NCBI GenBank assembly: GCA_018398585.1
Contig: JAGTTD010000015.1
Coordinates: 26,059,478-26,123,477, forward strand
Source: Simmondsia chinensis
Lineage: Eukaryota > Streptophyta > Magnoliopsida > Caryophyllales > Simmondsiaceae
Reading direction: 5' to 3'
Length of the DNA stretch: 64,000 bases
Positions 31,688 through 43,578 of this stretch are shown piece by piece. A model generated the notes under the pieces. It made no database searches and was not told where the DNA came from. It was given only the letters and a program-made list of their open reading frames with translations. Both the position numbers and the translations under genes were made by a program. Numbering within the stretch: position 1 is the first letter of the stretch; every line of letters begins with the position of its first letter.

Positions 31688-32300
31688 TAGAGGTGTAAAT
31701 GAACCGAACGTTTAATGAACTACTCGTGTTCGAAATCGATTATGGCTCGTTCGTATTCATAATTAGGGCTCGATAACTTATTGAGCCGAGTTCGAGCAGG
31801 CTCGATAAGCTTAATGAGCCGAGTTCAAACAAGGGGGTGCTCGGCTCTTTAATGTTCGTGAGCAGTTCGTAAGAGCTCATTAAAGGCTCGTTAAGAACTC
31901 ATTAAAAGCTCGTTAAAAAACTCGTTAAGAGCTCGTTAAAGGCTCGTTAGCAGTTAATATTAACTCCAAAATAGTTCGATAATGGTTCGATAGTAACTCG
32001 AATAACTCGGCTCGATAGAGAGCTCAACTCGATAATAAGCTCGGGTTTGTTATGAGCTCGACTTCATTCGGTAATGAACTCGGCTCGGCTTGATAAGGAG
32101 CTCGAATTGGTTTGATTAGCTTAACGAGCCGAGCCGAGCCGAGCCGAGCTTCGAGCACAACAAAACCTTAACGAACCGAGCTCGAACAAGGGGTTGGAAA
32201 GCTCGATAAGAGCTCGGCTCGAACTCGAGCTCGATAAATCTTAACGAATTGAGTTTGAACAAGGGGATGCTCGATGATGCTCGGCTCATTTACACCCCTA
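31688..32300. mobile_element. hAT-type MITE, 613 bp, nested in Copia-3
   Basis: The termini TAGAGGTGTAAATGA and TCATTTACACCCCTA are inverted repeats. The perfect 8-bp duplication CATTTGAC (31680-31687 and 32301-32308) is diagnostic of the hAT superfamily. The interior is made of GAGCTCG, CTCGTTAA and GAGCCGAGC words with no transposase. Confidence 0.88.
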
Positions 32301-32701
32301 CATTTGACTAACTGACTATCCAGTCACGCACAAGACGTACTCCTTGTACACACCCTACAACTCCCAGTTCGACACATTTGTAGCTTTATGTCCTGTACCC
32401 TTCGTGAGTGTTTCATGGCCAAATCCTTAGTCAAAAATCACCCCTTTGAAGTGGCCAAACTTCAACACACACTAAAGTATACCTCATTGATCATGTGGCT
32501 GCAACACGACATTCAATAAGTTATAAAACCAGGTCCATTAAGAGCACTGGCTCATTCTCTTAGAATCTTTGATGTAGGTATCAAGCACTTCACACTTGGA
32601 ATGAAAAAATTCTCATCTAGTGCTTGCAGTCAGACCGATGACAAGTCTCTCTCATTGAACCTGAGACCTAGCTTCATACTAGGCGTCGAGTTGAGGGCCT
32701 A

Positions 32702-35700
32702 TCATGGGCGACTAATAATGACAGGTTTCAACCCCATCCCTTCATTTGTTTTTAGAACTAAGCCTCTAGCTAAGCCTTTCGTAAACGGATCCGCTAGATT
32801 TTGACTTGTTCTCACGAAGTCCACAGTGATAACACCTTCTTGCATAAGGTATCTCACTATACTATGCCTTACACCAATGTGTCTGGACTTCCCATTGTAC
32901 ACCTTATTGTACGCTCTAGAAACCGTAGCCTGACTATCACAATGGATAGATATCGGTGAGATCGGCTTAGGCCACAGAGGTATATCATACAGGAGATCCT
33001 TTAACCACTTGGCTTCCTTAGCCACAGATGCAAGAGCTATAAATTTTGCCGCCATCGTTGAATTAGATATGCAAGTCTGTTTCTTGGAACCCCAAGAAAC
33101 TACACCCCCACTAAGTAGGAATACCCATCCACTTGTGGATGCATGATCCTCCGCATCGAAAATCCAACTCGCATCAGAGTACCCCTCCAAAATAAGAGGA
33201 TACCCTACATAAGAAAGACCATAACTCATAGTCTTCTTAGGGTACTTCAGCACACGATCCACAGCATTTCAGTGACTCTTACTTGGATTGCTCATATATC
33301 TACTCAGCTTTCCAATAGCAAAGGCTATGTCAGGCCTTATGCTCATCATGGCATACATAAGACAACCAATAACCTGGCATATCTTAGTTGTGACACTGGA
33401 GCACCCTCATTCGATACTAATTTTACACTAGGGTCCATTGGAACGGACACCGGTGCATACTCATCAAAGTGAAATCTTTTCAAAACATTTCCAACGTAGT
33501 GAGATTATGTTAAGGAAATGATATCACCTTTCCTTACAATTCTTATACTGAGGATTACCTCCGTTTCACCCATGTTTTTCATAGCAAAATTTTCTGAGAG
33601 AAATTGTTTAGTTCTCTCTACTTGTTCCACATCAATATCGAATATTACCATGTTATTGATATACAAACATATAATGAACCCTTTGCCATTATCAAACTTG
33701 CTATAGACACATTTATCTGATTCGTTTATAACAAATCCGTTGTTTAGAATAACATTATCAAACTTTTGGTGCCACTGCTTTGGGGCTTGCTTTAGCCCGT
33801 ATAGAGACTGTATGAGTTTACATGCTTTTCTCTCTTGGCCAGGAACGACAAAACCTTCTGGTTGTTCCGTAAACACTTCCTATTCTAGCTCACCATTCAG
33901 GAATGTAGTTTTAACATTCATTTGGTGTATCGTTAGTTTATAAATTGAGGCAAGGGCTATCCATACCCTTATCATCGATATTCTTGCAATGGGGGCATAC
34001 GTGTCAAAGTAGTCCAACCCATGTTTTTGCGTGAGCCCTTTAGCCACCAATCGGGCCTTGAACTTATCAATCGTTTCATCGACCTTCATCTTCTTTTTGA
34101 AGATCCATTTACACCCGATGGGCTTACTTCCTTGTGGAAGGTCCACTAGGATCTAGGTATTATTACCTAAGATGGAATCCATCTCATCATTCACAACATC
34201 TCGCTAAAAGGAGGCATCATGAGATCTCATCGCCTCATTAAACGTCATGGGATTAGCTTCCATGACACAGCAATATGGAACCACTTGGTCCACATCGTTC
34301 CTCGAACCTTCTACCAAAAACATGTAGAAGTTCGAACCAAAATATTTCTCTTTTCTTGCTCTCTTACTCCTTCGGAGTTCTGGAGCACTTTCAGGGACAT
34401 CTTCCCTCTCATGACGAACATCGCCATATGAAACTTGAGTATCACTCTCAATCGGTACATAATCCCTTGGTTTAGGGATATAGGTAAACTGATTTTCATC
34501 AAATATGGCATCTCTCGATTATATTATTATATTCGCATTGATATAATCATTAGATTCAATTACATAGAACCGATATGCCTTGTTATGAGATGCATATCCA
34601 ACAAAGATGCAATCAATGCCTCTTTCACCTAACTTCTTATGTTTAGGTTCAGGGACTTTAACAACTGCCCTACATCCCCACACTTTTAGATAAGTCAAAT
34701 TAGGGGCTCGTTTGTTGCACAACTCATACGGGGTTATTTTATTTCTCTTATTTAGAACTCTATTCAGTATATAACATGCCGTTAACATTGTCTCACCCCA
34801 AAATCCATTGCTGAGATCGGAATAGGATAACATTGAGTTAACCATTTCAGTTAGAGTTCGATTTTTCCTCTTAGCCACGTCATTCTGTTGTGGCGTATAT
34901 AGTGCAGTTATCACATGTATAATTCCAGTGGTTTCGAAATACTTGGGATCATAGTATTCTTCACCATGGTCAGACCTAAGGCGCTTGAGGAAGGTCTCAC
35001 AGCATAATTCAGTTTTTACTTTATATGCTTTAAATCTATCAAGTGAGTGATCTTTGTGCTTTATGAGATATACATAACAGAATCTCGAACAATCATCTAT
35101 AAAAGTTGTAAAATATTGGTTTCGACCTAAACTCGGTGTGTTCTTGAACTCACATAAATCACCAAGTACAAGGTCAAGTAAATTGGTCTCTCTTTGCACC
35201 GAAGGAAATGGCAATCTCGTTATCTTTGTTAACATGCATGTTTTGCATTTATCAATAATCTTGTCTATGTGAGGTATCAATCTTGTCCATTAACCATTTC
35301 ATGCAATCTACGAAAATTCACATGACCTAATCTTTGATGCCACAAAAATGACGAGCCAAGCATATAAACAGAATTATTGATTTTATTATCAACATTCATT
35401 TTGAACATTCCATTACATGGATAACCTTTGCCAACAAAGACGCCCCCCTTTGATAGAATAAACTTGTCAGCCTTGAAGACCAACTTGAACCCAAACCGAT
35501 TTAGTAGGCTACTAAATATGAGATTCTTCTTCATGTCAGGGGTATAACTTACATCAGTTAAAGGGTTTTTCCCAAGGTAAAAAGCAAATCAACTTTTCCT
35601 TCCCATTAACCAGTATAGTCGCCCCATTGCCTATGAACAATACAGTTCCGTCGTCCATGGGTTCAAAAGTCGTGAAGAACCCCTTGTCCTTACACACATG

Positions 35701-36630
35701 TCTCGTGGCCCCCGAGTTAACCCACCGAGAGTTATCACTCTCAACTAGATTGAATTCCGATATCATCGCCACTAACCTATTGTTTGAATTTTTGGTGTGA
35801 TGATCAAGCCCCTTGCCTTTCTTATTTTTAAGGCGGTAACAGTCCCTTCGTAAGCGACTGGGCTTCTGACACTTCCAACAGACCATTTTCGGCCTCTTGT
35901 CATTTTTCTTCTTTTGGAAGTGTTCGGTTCTTTTAGTTCCTTTGCTTGACTGGCCTTCTTCTGTGATGTTGATTTTCCCAACATCACCGGAGCAGTCCTT
36001 GTTCTCATCCTATTCCCTGTAGCCTTCCTCAATGCGCAAATGGTTGGCCAATTCCGCCATGGACATATCTTCCTTCTTATGTTTGAGACTTTTCTTAACG
36101 CCTCTCCATGAAGGAGAAAGTTTGTCAATCAAGGATGAAACAATGACGGTATCGTCCATATTCATTTTAGGTTGTTGGAAATTATTCAAAATACGTTCAA
36201 TTTCATGGAATTGCTCAATGACAGGACGATCATCTACCATTTTATAATTATTAAATTGACTAACAAGGAACTTTTTGCTTGCAGCATCCTCGGCCATGTA
36301 GCGAGCCTCAAGTGCATCTCATAATTCCTTTGCGGTCGGCACGTTCGAGTAGATGTCAAACAGGGCGTCAGTCATACCGTTGAGTATATGCCCTTTGTAG
36401 ATGTAGTCATCATTCTCCCATTTCAGTTTGGCTCTCTGCTCGGCCAAAGTCTCCTCCTCCTCCTCAGAAGTGGGGGGGTGGGGGGTGGGGGAAATGGTGT
36501 ATTCAACACATACACCACATTCAGCGTAGTTATGAGGAAGTGCATCTTCGTCTACCATCGGCGAAAATTACCGCCATCAAACCTATCTAACTTCACAAAG
36601 TTGGCTGTCATTTCCCTCAGTGATGAAGCC
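32702..36630 (-). pseudogene. Copia-3 gag-pol, degenerate
   Basis: Starting at MASSLREMTANF (36630), the gag frame soon meets a stop; gag fragments continue to about 36010. The zinc knuckle CWKCQKPSRLRRDC lacks its His. The protease reads WVNSGATRH, with the catalytic Asp changed to Asn. Integrase fragments lie at 34519-35534. RT fragments lie at 33505-34146, where the active-site YVDD reads YINN. RNase H (32702-33262) keeps DSQA but reads STMAAKF where Copia-1 has STMEAEF. Gag and RNase H resemble Copia-1 closely enough to place both in one lineage. Lost catalytic residues show long inactivity. Confidence 0.88.
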
Positions 36631-36661
36631 ATATCCCAAGCCAAAAGTTAAACCTTAAGAT

Positions 36662-37392
36662 TGTTAGAACAAATCTATGAAATACTTGCAAAATCCTTAC
36701 AAAAGGGTAATCGAAAGATCTCAGGTGTTAAGGCTATGTAATCACTTTCCTTAAAGTTTATTTCGGTATACAAAATATCCTCGGGGATACAACAATAACC
36801 AAATATGAAGAGAGTATGTGTAAAGGTAGAGATTGATAGAGATGAAGGGAGACTGAAGTTTTATTACTCAAGAACTCATGAACACTTGAACCCACAAAGT
36901 TCTTTTAATCTTTTTTTTTCCAGTTTATTTCATATGTAAAAACCCACATGAAATCTAGGAGAATATGTATGTACAGCATGAAGAGAGACGTTCCAAAGCC
37001 AAGCAAGAGGAGTCGCATTGAACCGGGAAAAGGTGCAAGAGAAAACTATCAGAAAACTAGTCTTGTGCGTCGACACACACATCGACACACAGGGTTACTG
37101 TAAGATTGTGTGTTGACACGTAGTCCTTGTGTATTGGCATACACCGTTTCTCTCCGTGTGCTTCTATAAACTGCTGTGTGTTGACACACGGGCCATGTGT
37201 GTTGGCACACAGTTGTTCCCCTACGTTTCTGTTGGATTGTGTGTCGACACACATGGCCCATGTATCGACACACACCCCTATCATGCTTAAAACACTTAAA
37301 CAGATATCGGGACAATCTCATACACATCTTATACATATATTAAACAATTTATTTACCTATTATTCAGCATACATTTTGAAAATACATCAACA
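36662..37392 (-). repeat. Copia-3 5' LTR with palindromic GTGTCGACAC array
   Basis: This 731-bp repeat begins TGTTAGAAC and ends CATCAACA. At 37065-37275 it holds a series of TGTGTYGRCACACR words, several perfectly palindromic (GTGTGTCGACACAC). The sequence inside the LTR on minus starts ATCTTAAGG and is not the usual initiator-Met primer site. Confidence 0.88.
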
Positions 37393-37634
37393 ATAGGGAG
37401 GTTGTTTCTGAATGGATTCCCAATCCTAAAAAACAAATATGGCGCTACATACTCTTTGATTATTATTATTACTATTTACAAAATGTGAATAAGCCATTAT
37501 CAACTCATAGATATTCTATGAATATGTTCTTAGAATGTCAATAGAAACTCCACTTATTTGTTACATGTATTGGATAGTAGAAGTACTCTCGATGACTACT
37601 CATATAAACTCCCCATAAAAACTTGCTTTTTAAA

Positions 37635-37765
37635 GTTGGAGCTTTTTGGAAATAGCCTCTCTTCAAGATAGCACCTTATAGGAGTAAGACTGCACACATC
37701 TCACCTTCCCCAGACGTTGCCCTTGGTGGGACCATTTTGAGGCATTTAGGTTTGTTGTTGTTGTT
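37635..37765 (+). mobile_element. SINE body copy
   Basis: It carries GAAATAGCCTCTCTTCAAG, GAGTAAGACTGCACACATC, GCCCTTGGTGGGACC and a GTTGTTGTTGTTA end, the family body seen elsewhere here. It is 5'-truncated, with no sure duplication. Nothing else is seen in 37770-38128. Confidence 0.6.
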
Positions 37766-38138
37766 ACTTCCAACACAAACAATCTATGCCCTTTTCTTTC
37801 AATAGGTGGGTTATGCTACTATGCTTTTCATTGTTGATCACTAGGAATTTAATGCAACACAATGAATTGCTAAGGTTGGATCAACTAAAATTTGATATCT
37901 ATCTGAATCATGTCGTTATTGCAAACATGTATCTGTGACTACTCAGTGGATCAATCATCCTCATCTTAAGGAGGTAGTACATACATCCCAAAAATTAGTC
38001 AAAGCGCTTTCAAGAACGTCGTACATACAATCAAAGAATTGATCGAAGTACTTTTAAGCTAACACAAACAGGCTGGTTACCGAAACAAATAAAATAACAT
38101 AGCCACTTGGTTTTGGATACATGATTAGCTAACCATCA

Positions 38139-40859
38139 AATTTTTTTATTTTTGATAATTAGCGACAAGTCACAGAACAAGCAGGCTACTCGCCAAGTGA
38201 GCCCTGAGTCCAGCCGCTAAAAAGCGGGGACCAAAACAACCAACACAAAGGCAAAGAGATAGGAAAACACAGCAACAAACAAGTAACAACAGGCAAAACA
38301 GACACCCCAGAGAGAGGTAGAGAGACACCGGAACTGAGAATTCAATCAGGACAAGCACCGCCCGGAAACCAAAAAAAAAAAAAGGGAGCAGAAGTTGACT
38401 CTCTCCCCGTCTTCAACTTCTATCGAGCATGGTTTTTATTATAGGCGGATCAAACCTATCAAAGTCAAGACCCACCTTTTCCCCATATTAAGAGTTCTCT
38501 CCACTTCTAAGAGTTTTTTAGCATCAGAAGCTGTATCTCCCCGATTATCCCTATCCTCTTTTTCTTCTTCTTTCCAGCGGTCATAGTCATTTTCCTAGCG
38601 CTATTCTAGGGAGACATGTCCTTGAGGAATTCATGTAGCTCCCGCTTGTCTCTTTCCTTCATCTTACGCTTGAGCGCTCTTCTACCCCTCTTTGTTGTAT
38701 GAAGTTTCTCTTGTTTCCATCAATCTGTGCTAGGTCCTTATAAGGACGGCACTGTTACTTAGTGTCCCCAGGAATACTTTCTTCTGCATGGGAGCTTCTA
38801 ATTAATGCAGTGGGCTCGAAGCTTGGAGGAAATTCAGGACCAGAGGCTGCTGAATCATTATCACTAATGAATTCCGGAGCATCGTTATCAGGAGATACTA
38901 TTTGGACACGACGTTGAGCTTCTATAACTTCATCATCTTCAATCCATGGGAGTAGAAGAGGAGGATGGGCCACAGGCTGAGGAACGCAAGGATGCAGTGT
39001 GGCGCACGGGTACGAGCATTCCAAGTCCCATCTCCCAATGTTCTGGCCATTGAGATGGAAGGAGACCTGACCAAACAATTGCCAAGTAATACCCAGCCCT
39101 TCATTCACAGCCCATGGAAAAGGAGTTCTCAACTCCTCACAAACAGTCGAGAAGTCCCTTATCTGCTCTAAAGAAGGTCGAACCCGTGGTGTATGCTGTG
39201 TAACATCAGTACCATAACTTTCTTGAGCGGATTTTGTCGAAAAGGATGCCTGCTTCCTAGCCAATTTGACTGCGGCGCGCGCGGGCAACAGCTCTGGGCG
39301 AGTAGTTTGAGATCAAAACAGGATTGCCTTCGTTAGGGCCAACTGGGATCCCTCATTAAACTGAACCTGGACTGTCTGATGGATGCACATTGTGCAGCAG
39401 GTGTCAATCAATATCCTAGCAACATCACCGCACCTCATGGCAGACATTCTCGAATCCACCTTTATAAACTTCCCCCAAATTTTGGCGATGTCCACAAAAC
39501 AGTTATTAGACCAACATTGGACAGACAGACCATGAATCTCAAGCCACACTCTTCTATTGAGGGATCCAAGGGTCTCGCCAGAGTACTTATGCACCTCTCT
39601 GAACTTCTGCAGAAGTGTCTCCTTACGGGGGCCAAGGTAGGAGTCCATGGTGTCAATAGAGTCACATACCAGGATAAAGGTAGTGTTGTTTAAGCCTTTA
39701 GGAGTTAGCTCGTAAAGGTCGTTCTCTATGATAAATGTAAGAAGGTCATCAAGAGTGACCTTATCAGACGAATGAGCAATGATTGACCGCTCAAGCTATG
39801 CTTCGAAACTCTTATTAGTGTTTGACACCACAATCCTTGGAACAGTTGTGTTTACATCTTCCCCACACCAATTAGGTGGTGTGTTCTCCTATTCCTGAAT
39901 ACCACTTACATTTTTGGCCTGTTGGACAACCCTTTCCTGCAGTTTGCTTCGAGCGAATGTAGGTACTGTTCTTCTGTCTGGGTTTGCCCATTGCACTCTT
40001 AGCTTGACACCCACCACCCATTTTCCATTCATGGATGTAACTACCCATGTAGCGTCATTCGAGTCATGGAGCCGAACAAAGCCATAAGACCATCTAGACC
40101 TTAGCCTTTTCTTCACAGGAACAAAGGTGTCGTAGATTGACCTAAAATAACAGAAAACAGCCCTAAATCATGAGTTTGTCGTTCTTTCTGGTAGACCATC
40201 AACAAAGATGGACACCCCTGCATCGGTACTTGGCATTTCAAAAGAGGGGCCTATTGGAGTCAGGTGTAAGGTGGACGCTGATGGGGGTTAATGGTTGGGG
40301 GTCAAGGGGTTGGCCGAAGGGAGGGTAAGGTGGGGATGGCGATGGTTGGTTGATGCTTGGTGGTGGAGATGGAAATGGAGAAATGGTGAAGATGGCGGTG
40401 GGAGTTGGTGCGAGTTGGTGATCGATGGTGGAAATTGGAGGTGGGAGATGAAGGTGGACGAAAGGAGCCGGAGCTGGGTGGTGGAAAATGGAGTTGGAAG
40501 ATGATGGAAGCAGTAGGTGGTGGGAGGTGATGGGGCCGTCGAAGGGGGGTGGAAGCTGGTAGTGAGAGGTGGAATCTAGTGGTGGTTATGGAGGGGGCAA
40601 TGATGGCGTTGCTGGCTGGGGCGGAGGAATGGGTGGTGGTTGAGGAAGTCCGGCCCCACTCAATGTCAATGAGCCGCGTCGAGAGTCGCACGATTTGATT
40701 GGTAGAGCGTAGGTGAGTCCGGCATTGACTCTCAAGCCCCTTGGTTGCTGGTAGTGCGCCCCCACACGCAGGGAAGGAGTCGCGTGGTTGGTGATGTTAC
40801 CGTTACCCAAAATTTGAATTGAGGAGAGAGAACGGAGCATGCGTGAACGGAGCACGCTT
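38139..40859 (-). mobile_element. ORF1-only LINE-like element, copy B, 2.7 kb
   Basis: A perfect 10-bp duplication CTAACCATCA lies at 38129-38138 and 40860-40869. An A-rich tail on minus follows GTCGCTAATTATCAAAAAT. From the 5' end it has a G/C-rich leader (40859 to about 40240), an ORF1 with an RRM and a DUF4283-like segment, then directly the 3' untranslated end. No endonuclease or RT is present. Copy A (4026-4829) shares the same ORF1-to-tail join. Confidence 0.78.
38390..40240 (-). pseudogene. LINE ORF1 with RRM and DUF4283-like region (copy B)
   Basis: The start is ATGCCAAGTACC (MPSTDAGVSIFVDGLPERTT), with IFVDGLP as RNP2 and RWSYGFVRL as RNP1 of an RRM (about 40240-39990). Next comes a DUF4283-like block with RRVWLEIHGLSVQCWSNNC (39313-39648). 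An acidic part follows (38755-39288), then a lysine-rich C-terminus (about 38700-38400). RRM-type ORF1 proteins of plant L1 elements bind RNA in the retroposition particle. Several stops and frameshifts break it (for example one just after ERTTNS). It is recognisable but not functional. Confidence 0.7.
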
Positions 40860-40869
40860 CTAACCATCA

Positions 40870-41640
40870 CTATTGTTCTCGCATGATTTATAGGCCTCTA
40901 CTTCACATTTCCAAATCATGTCAAATGCATCGCTTATATTTTATCCTCATTGGATCCATCTTTACCTTATGCTAGATGCTTTCACTTCTAATCTAATATA
41001 TTCTTGTTTATCCATATATCTATATACTAAAACATGCCCGTCTCAACCTTTTTGACAATCCACAAGTTTTGTAACTTGACCCTCTTCATGCGATGTTTTG
41101 GACATAATCTAGAACAATCGAAAATCTAGATAGCTAACCATGTATCACACAAGTAGAGGAGAGCTGTTGCACTGACAAATCCATATGAACATGCAATCGA
41201 GGCCAACATAATACCATTATCTTATTTCCCCCATCTTGATTCACATGTTTGAGTCTAAAAAAGTGTTCTTATACAAAGCCACATCTTTAATAGACAAAAA
41301 TCAAATTTAAATGATCATGATACACCCAGTAAGTTTCCCAGATAATTAGAACACTATGCATATGCAAAGACTATGCACTGTCATAATATAATAGAAACTT
41401 GTTGGCTTTCATGGGCAATTAATGTCTTGATCTGCTGGTAAATACAACTGAGGTTAAGCTCTTGGACCACAGGTCCTTAGTTGGAGTCCCGTGTCTTCTT
41501 ACCTTGCTTACTAAAAAAAGTCATGTAATATTATAAGTTAAAAGAGTAAGAAGCTTGTCGATGTTCTAGTATATAGTTTGTCATAGCTCTTTAACGTTAC
41601 AACTTCTTTGTAACTTGACCCTGAAAGAATAAACATCAAC
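40870..41640. other. Intergenic DNA
   Basis: No gene or bounded repeat was recognised. A stretch near 40870-40980 (CATTTCCAAATCATGTCA...ATTGGATCCATCTTTAC) is the inverse of 59270-59335, so it is a dispersed repeat of unknown class. Confidence 0.45.
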
Positions 41641-41646
41641 TTCTTT

Positions 41647-41820
41647 GGGCGAGAGTAGTACCAGGATGGATGATCTCCTGGGAAGTCCTCACCCTTAGGT
41701 TGCGGGCACTCGGAAACAGCCTCTCTTCAGGGGTAATACTATGAAGGGGGAAGGCTGCGTACATCCGTTCCCCAAACCCTGTTTAGGCGGGAGCCCTTGG
41801 AGCATGGGTATGTTGCTGGT
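41647..41820 (+). mobile_element. SINE with partial 5S rRNA-derived head
   Basis: It begins inside 5S rRNA (GGGCGAGAGTAGTACC, AGGATGGATGATCTCCTGG, GAAGTCCTC, 41647-41690). It continues into AGGTTGCGGGCACTCGG AAACAGCCTCTCTTC, GGCTGCGTACATCCG, GGCGGGAGCCCTTGG and a short TGTTG end. The 5S-to-body join matches the copy at 16391-16640. The 5' half of 5S is missing, as expected of a 5'-truncated copy. Confidence 0.7.
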
Positions 41821-42690
41821 GGGAATCACAGGAGCTTCCTGTTTGCTGAATCTTCGAGTTTTACCCAGCTGAATTTCCTCCTACTTCTAATCGAATCCCT
41901 TTTCAGTTCCATAGTGCTTCCTTGTCTAACAATCGCTCGTTGCATATTAAGAGCATTATGCATCCTAATTCTCGACATGTGGGTATGAACCGAAGTTGTG
42001 CTCCTTGAGCCAAGAAGGACAAAGGAGAAGAAAATCGACGTGTTAGCCCCGGAGACGAAGCCCCCGGGCTGTGGTTACCAGGTGAGTCAGTGGTAGACCG
42101 ATGATGATTTGATGCTTGGTGTTTGGTAGTGGCCAGAAGCAAAGAATATAGGCGACGATGGTGCACTCTTGGGTCACAAAGTACAGATCTACAATGATTG
42201 TCAGTGTGGAGCTTTGAACGAGGCGAAAATGGTTGCGCCACGGGGTGGCTGACCAGTCCGACGGTGGTGCGGGTCCCTAAATGGAGCTAAACCAAAACCC
42301 AGAGTAATCCAACTCAATTGAACCAAAACCTGGATGCCTCTAATTGTTATAAAACTACATTTTCAAGTTCTGATTCCTATGATAATCCAAACAATATATT
42401 TCTACTCTATCAGAATTAGAATTGGAATTAAAATTTTTGACTCCAATTCCAATTTTATATACCAAACTGAGTCTAAGGTTCAGTTAGGTGCAATTAAATT
42501 GAAGTCTAGAATCAATGCTGAAATTGAAACTACGGTTCTAAATTCTAATTCTATTATTTGGTTCACCTGTTAGAATTAGAATTACAGTTTCTTTGCCAAA
42601 TTTCACGAAAGTAGATTTTAATTGAAAATTATATACTCCAGTTCCTTCTGGTGTAGGAAAGAAATTGCAATTCCATTGAACTTTGGCAAT

Positions 42691-42860
42691 AACCCTTCCT
42701 CTAGTATCAAAAGTTCCTTATGTTAGTTGCGCACCCGTTTCTTCAATGGAATGACCTGTAATAATACTTACAACGTCTCTCAGTTCTACCAAATCGTCAT
42801 GAGTAGGATTCCAACCATAACATAATCGACTAATCCAAGAGATAAATGCATCTACAGCCA
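42691..42860 (-). pseudogene. rpoC2: Plastid rpoC2 fragment in nuclear DNA (NUPT)
   Basis: On minus it reads [20 protein letters not shown], then [16 protein letters not shown], a stop, and GTFDTRGRV. This is a conserved segment of the plastid RNA polymerase beta'' subunit, with many substitutions. The fragment is short, has an in-frame stop and is surrounded by non-plastid DNA. It is therefore an old plastid-to-nucleus transfer and not a working gene. A detour through mitochondrial DNA cannot be excluded. Confidence 0.8.
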
Positions 42861-43086
42861 ATAGTCTAAGCGATAAATTCCTTATTTATATTAAATGAGA
42901 GTTGAAAATTTTGATATGATGCAAAGCTTTGCTACTTGTTTAAACTTCCTTTTCCTTTTTTTTCTTTTTTCTTTTTCCCCTTCGAAGGTGCGCGGAGTCT
43001 ATCCAAGCTTGACCAAGATAATGGGCCAATCGTTTGGGCCTTATTTGGTTAACACATGAGTTACATTCCTATAGATAGTTATATTC

Positions 43087-43578
43087 TGATGCATGGGAAA
43101 TAAGGGCTATGGGAAGGTTCAACGGCCTTCTCTTGAATTTTTATTAAGAAAATTAACAAAAATCACAAGAGGGAAATAGTCTCGAGTTCTCAAACGTTGA
43201 GAAACGAGTCAAAAATAAAAACAATCTGAGAATTTTAATTGAAAGCTAACTAAACTAAATCCTAAGTCTCCTTTTATATAGAGGAAGAAAATACAATAAA
43301 AGCAAATTTGAACTGAATGGGAAATGAAATCATATAAATCGGATAAAATCAAATCTTTCCTAACTAAGCTTGAAATCTTGTCAAAAAACTGCCCCTTGAT
43401 TGCTGTGAGGGTTAAAATGGTCGAGATCTTCCGTGATTCATGCATTGACAGTTCCAAATGTTGGCCTTGGCGGTACCGTCATGCTGCACTTCAACTCGGT
43501 GCCTCCAAGTTGTCCCTTACATTCGGTAACGCCAAGTGTGGCCCCGTTCCTCCTGCTAACACATACCCTGCTGCATCA
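43087..43578 (-). repeat. Gypsy-1 3' LTR
   Basis: Read on +, it begins TGATGCATGGG and ends CTGCATCA, 492 bp. It lacks about 9 bp near the start that the other LTR has. A purine tract (CCGGGGAGGA on minus) lies against it. Confidence 0.9.

Larger units (their letters stand above)
31267..37392 (-). mobile_element. Copia-3, decayed Ty1-copia retrotransposon
   Basis: A perfect target duplication ATAGG lies at 31262-31266 and 37393-37397. The right (5') LTR is 731 bp; the left (3') LTR is only 246 bp through internal deletions. A purine tract lies against the 3' LTR (GGTGGGAAAA on minus). The coding region is riddled with stops, and a hAT MITE lies inside. Confidence 0.9.
31166..37444 (-). mobile_element. 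SINE split by Copia-3
   Basis: The pieces are 31166-31266 and 37398-37444, about 148 bp joined. On minus they carry CAGAAACAACCTCCC, GGTAAGGCTACGTACGTCC, GGAAGCCCTTTGAAGCATTG and a GTTGTTATTATT tail. The outer flanks share an 18-bp duplication with one mismatch (31148-31165 and 37445-37462, CTACATACTCTTTSATTA). Copia-3 is inserted in the middle with its own 5-bp duplication. Confidence 0.8.

Noticed and set aside
37049..37336. Minus-strand ORF with VCRHT/VCQHT repeats as a small cysteine-rich protein
   Set aside because: The repeats are the palindromic GTGTCGACAC array of an LTR read in frame.
31267..37392. CRISPR-like interpretation of repeated GTGTCGACAC words
   Set aside because: Unit spacing is irregular, the words are palindromic and confined to LTRs, and the DNA is plant nuclear.
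40302..40870. Proline/serine/histidine-rich minus ORFs as a host gene
   Set aside because: They lie in the leader of the ORF1-only LINE, bounded by its 10-bp target duplication, and are low-complexity.
41797..42241. Opposed ORFs of 63 and 112 codons
   Set aside because: No recognisable domain and no support beyond openness; the first starts inside the SINE tail.
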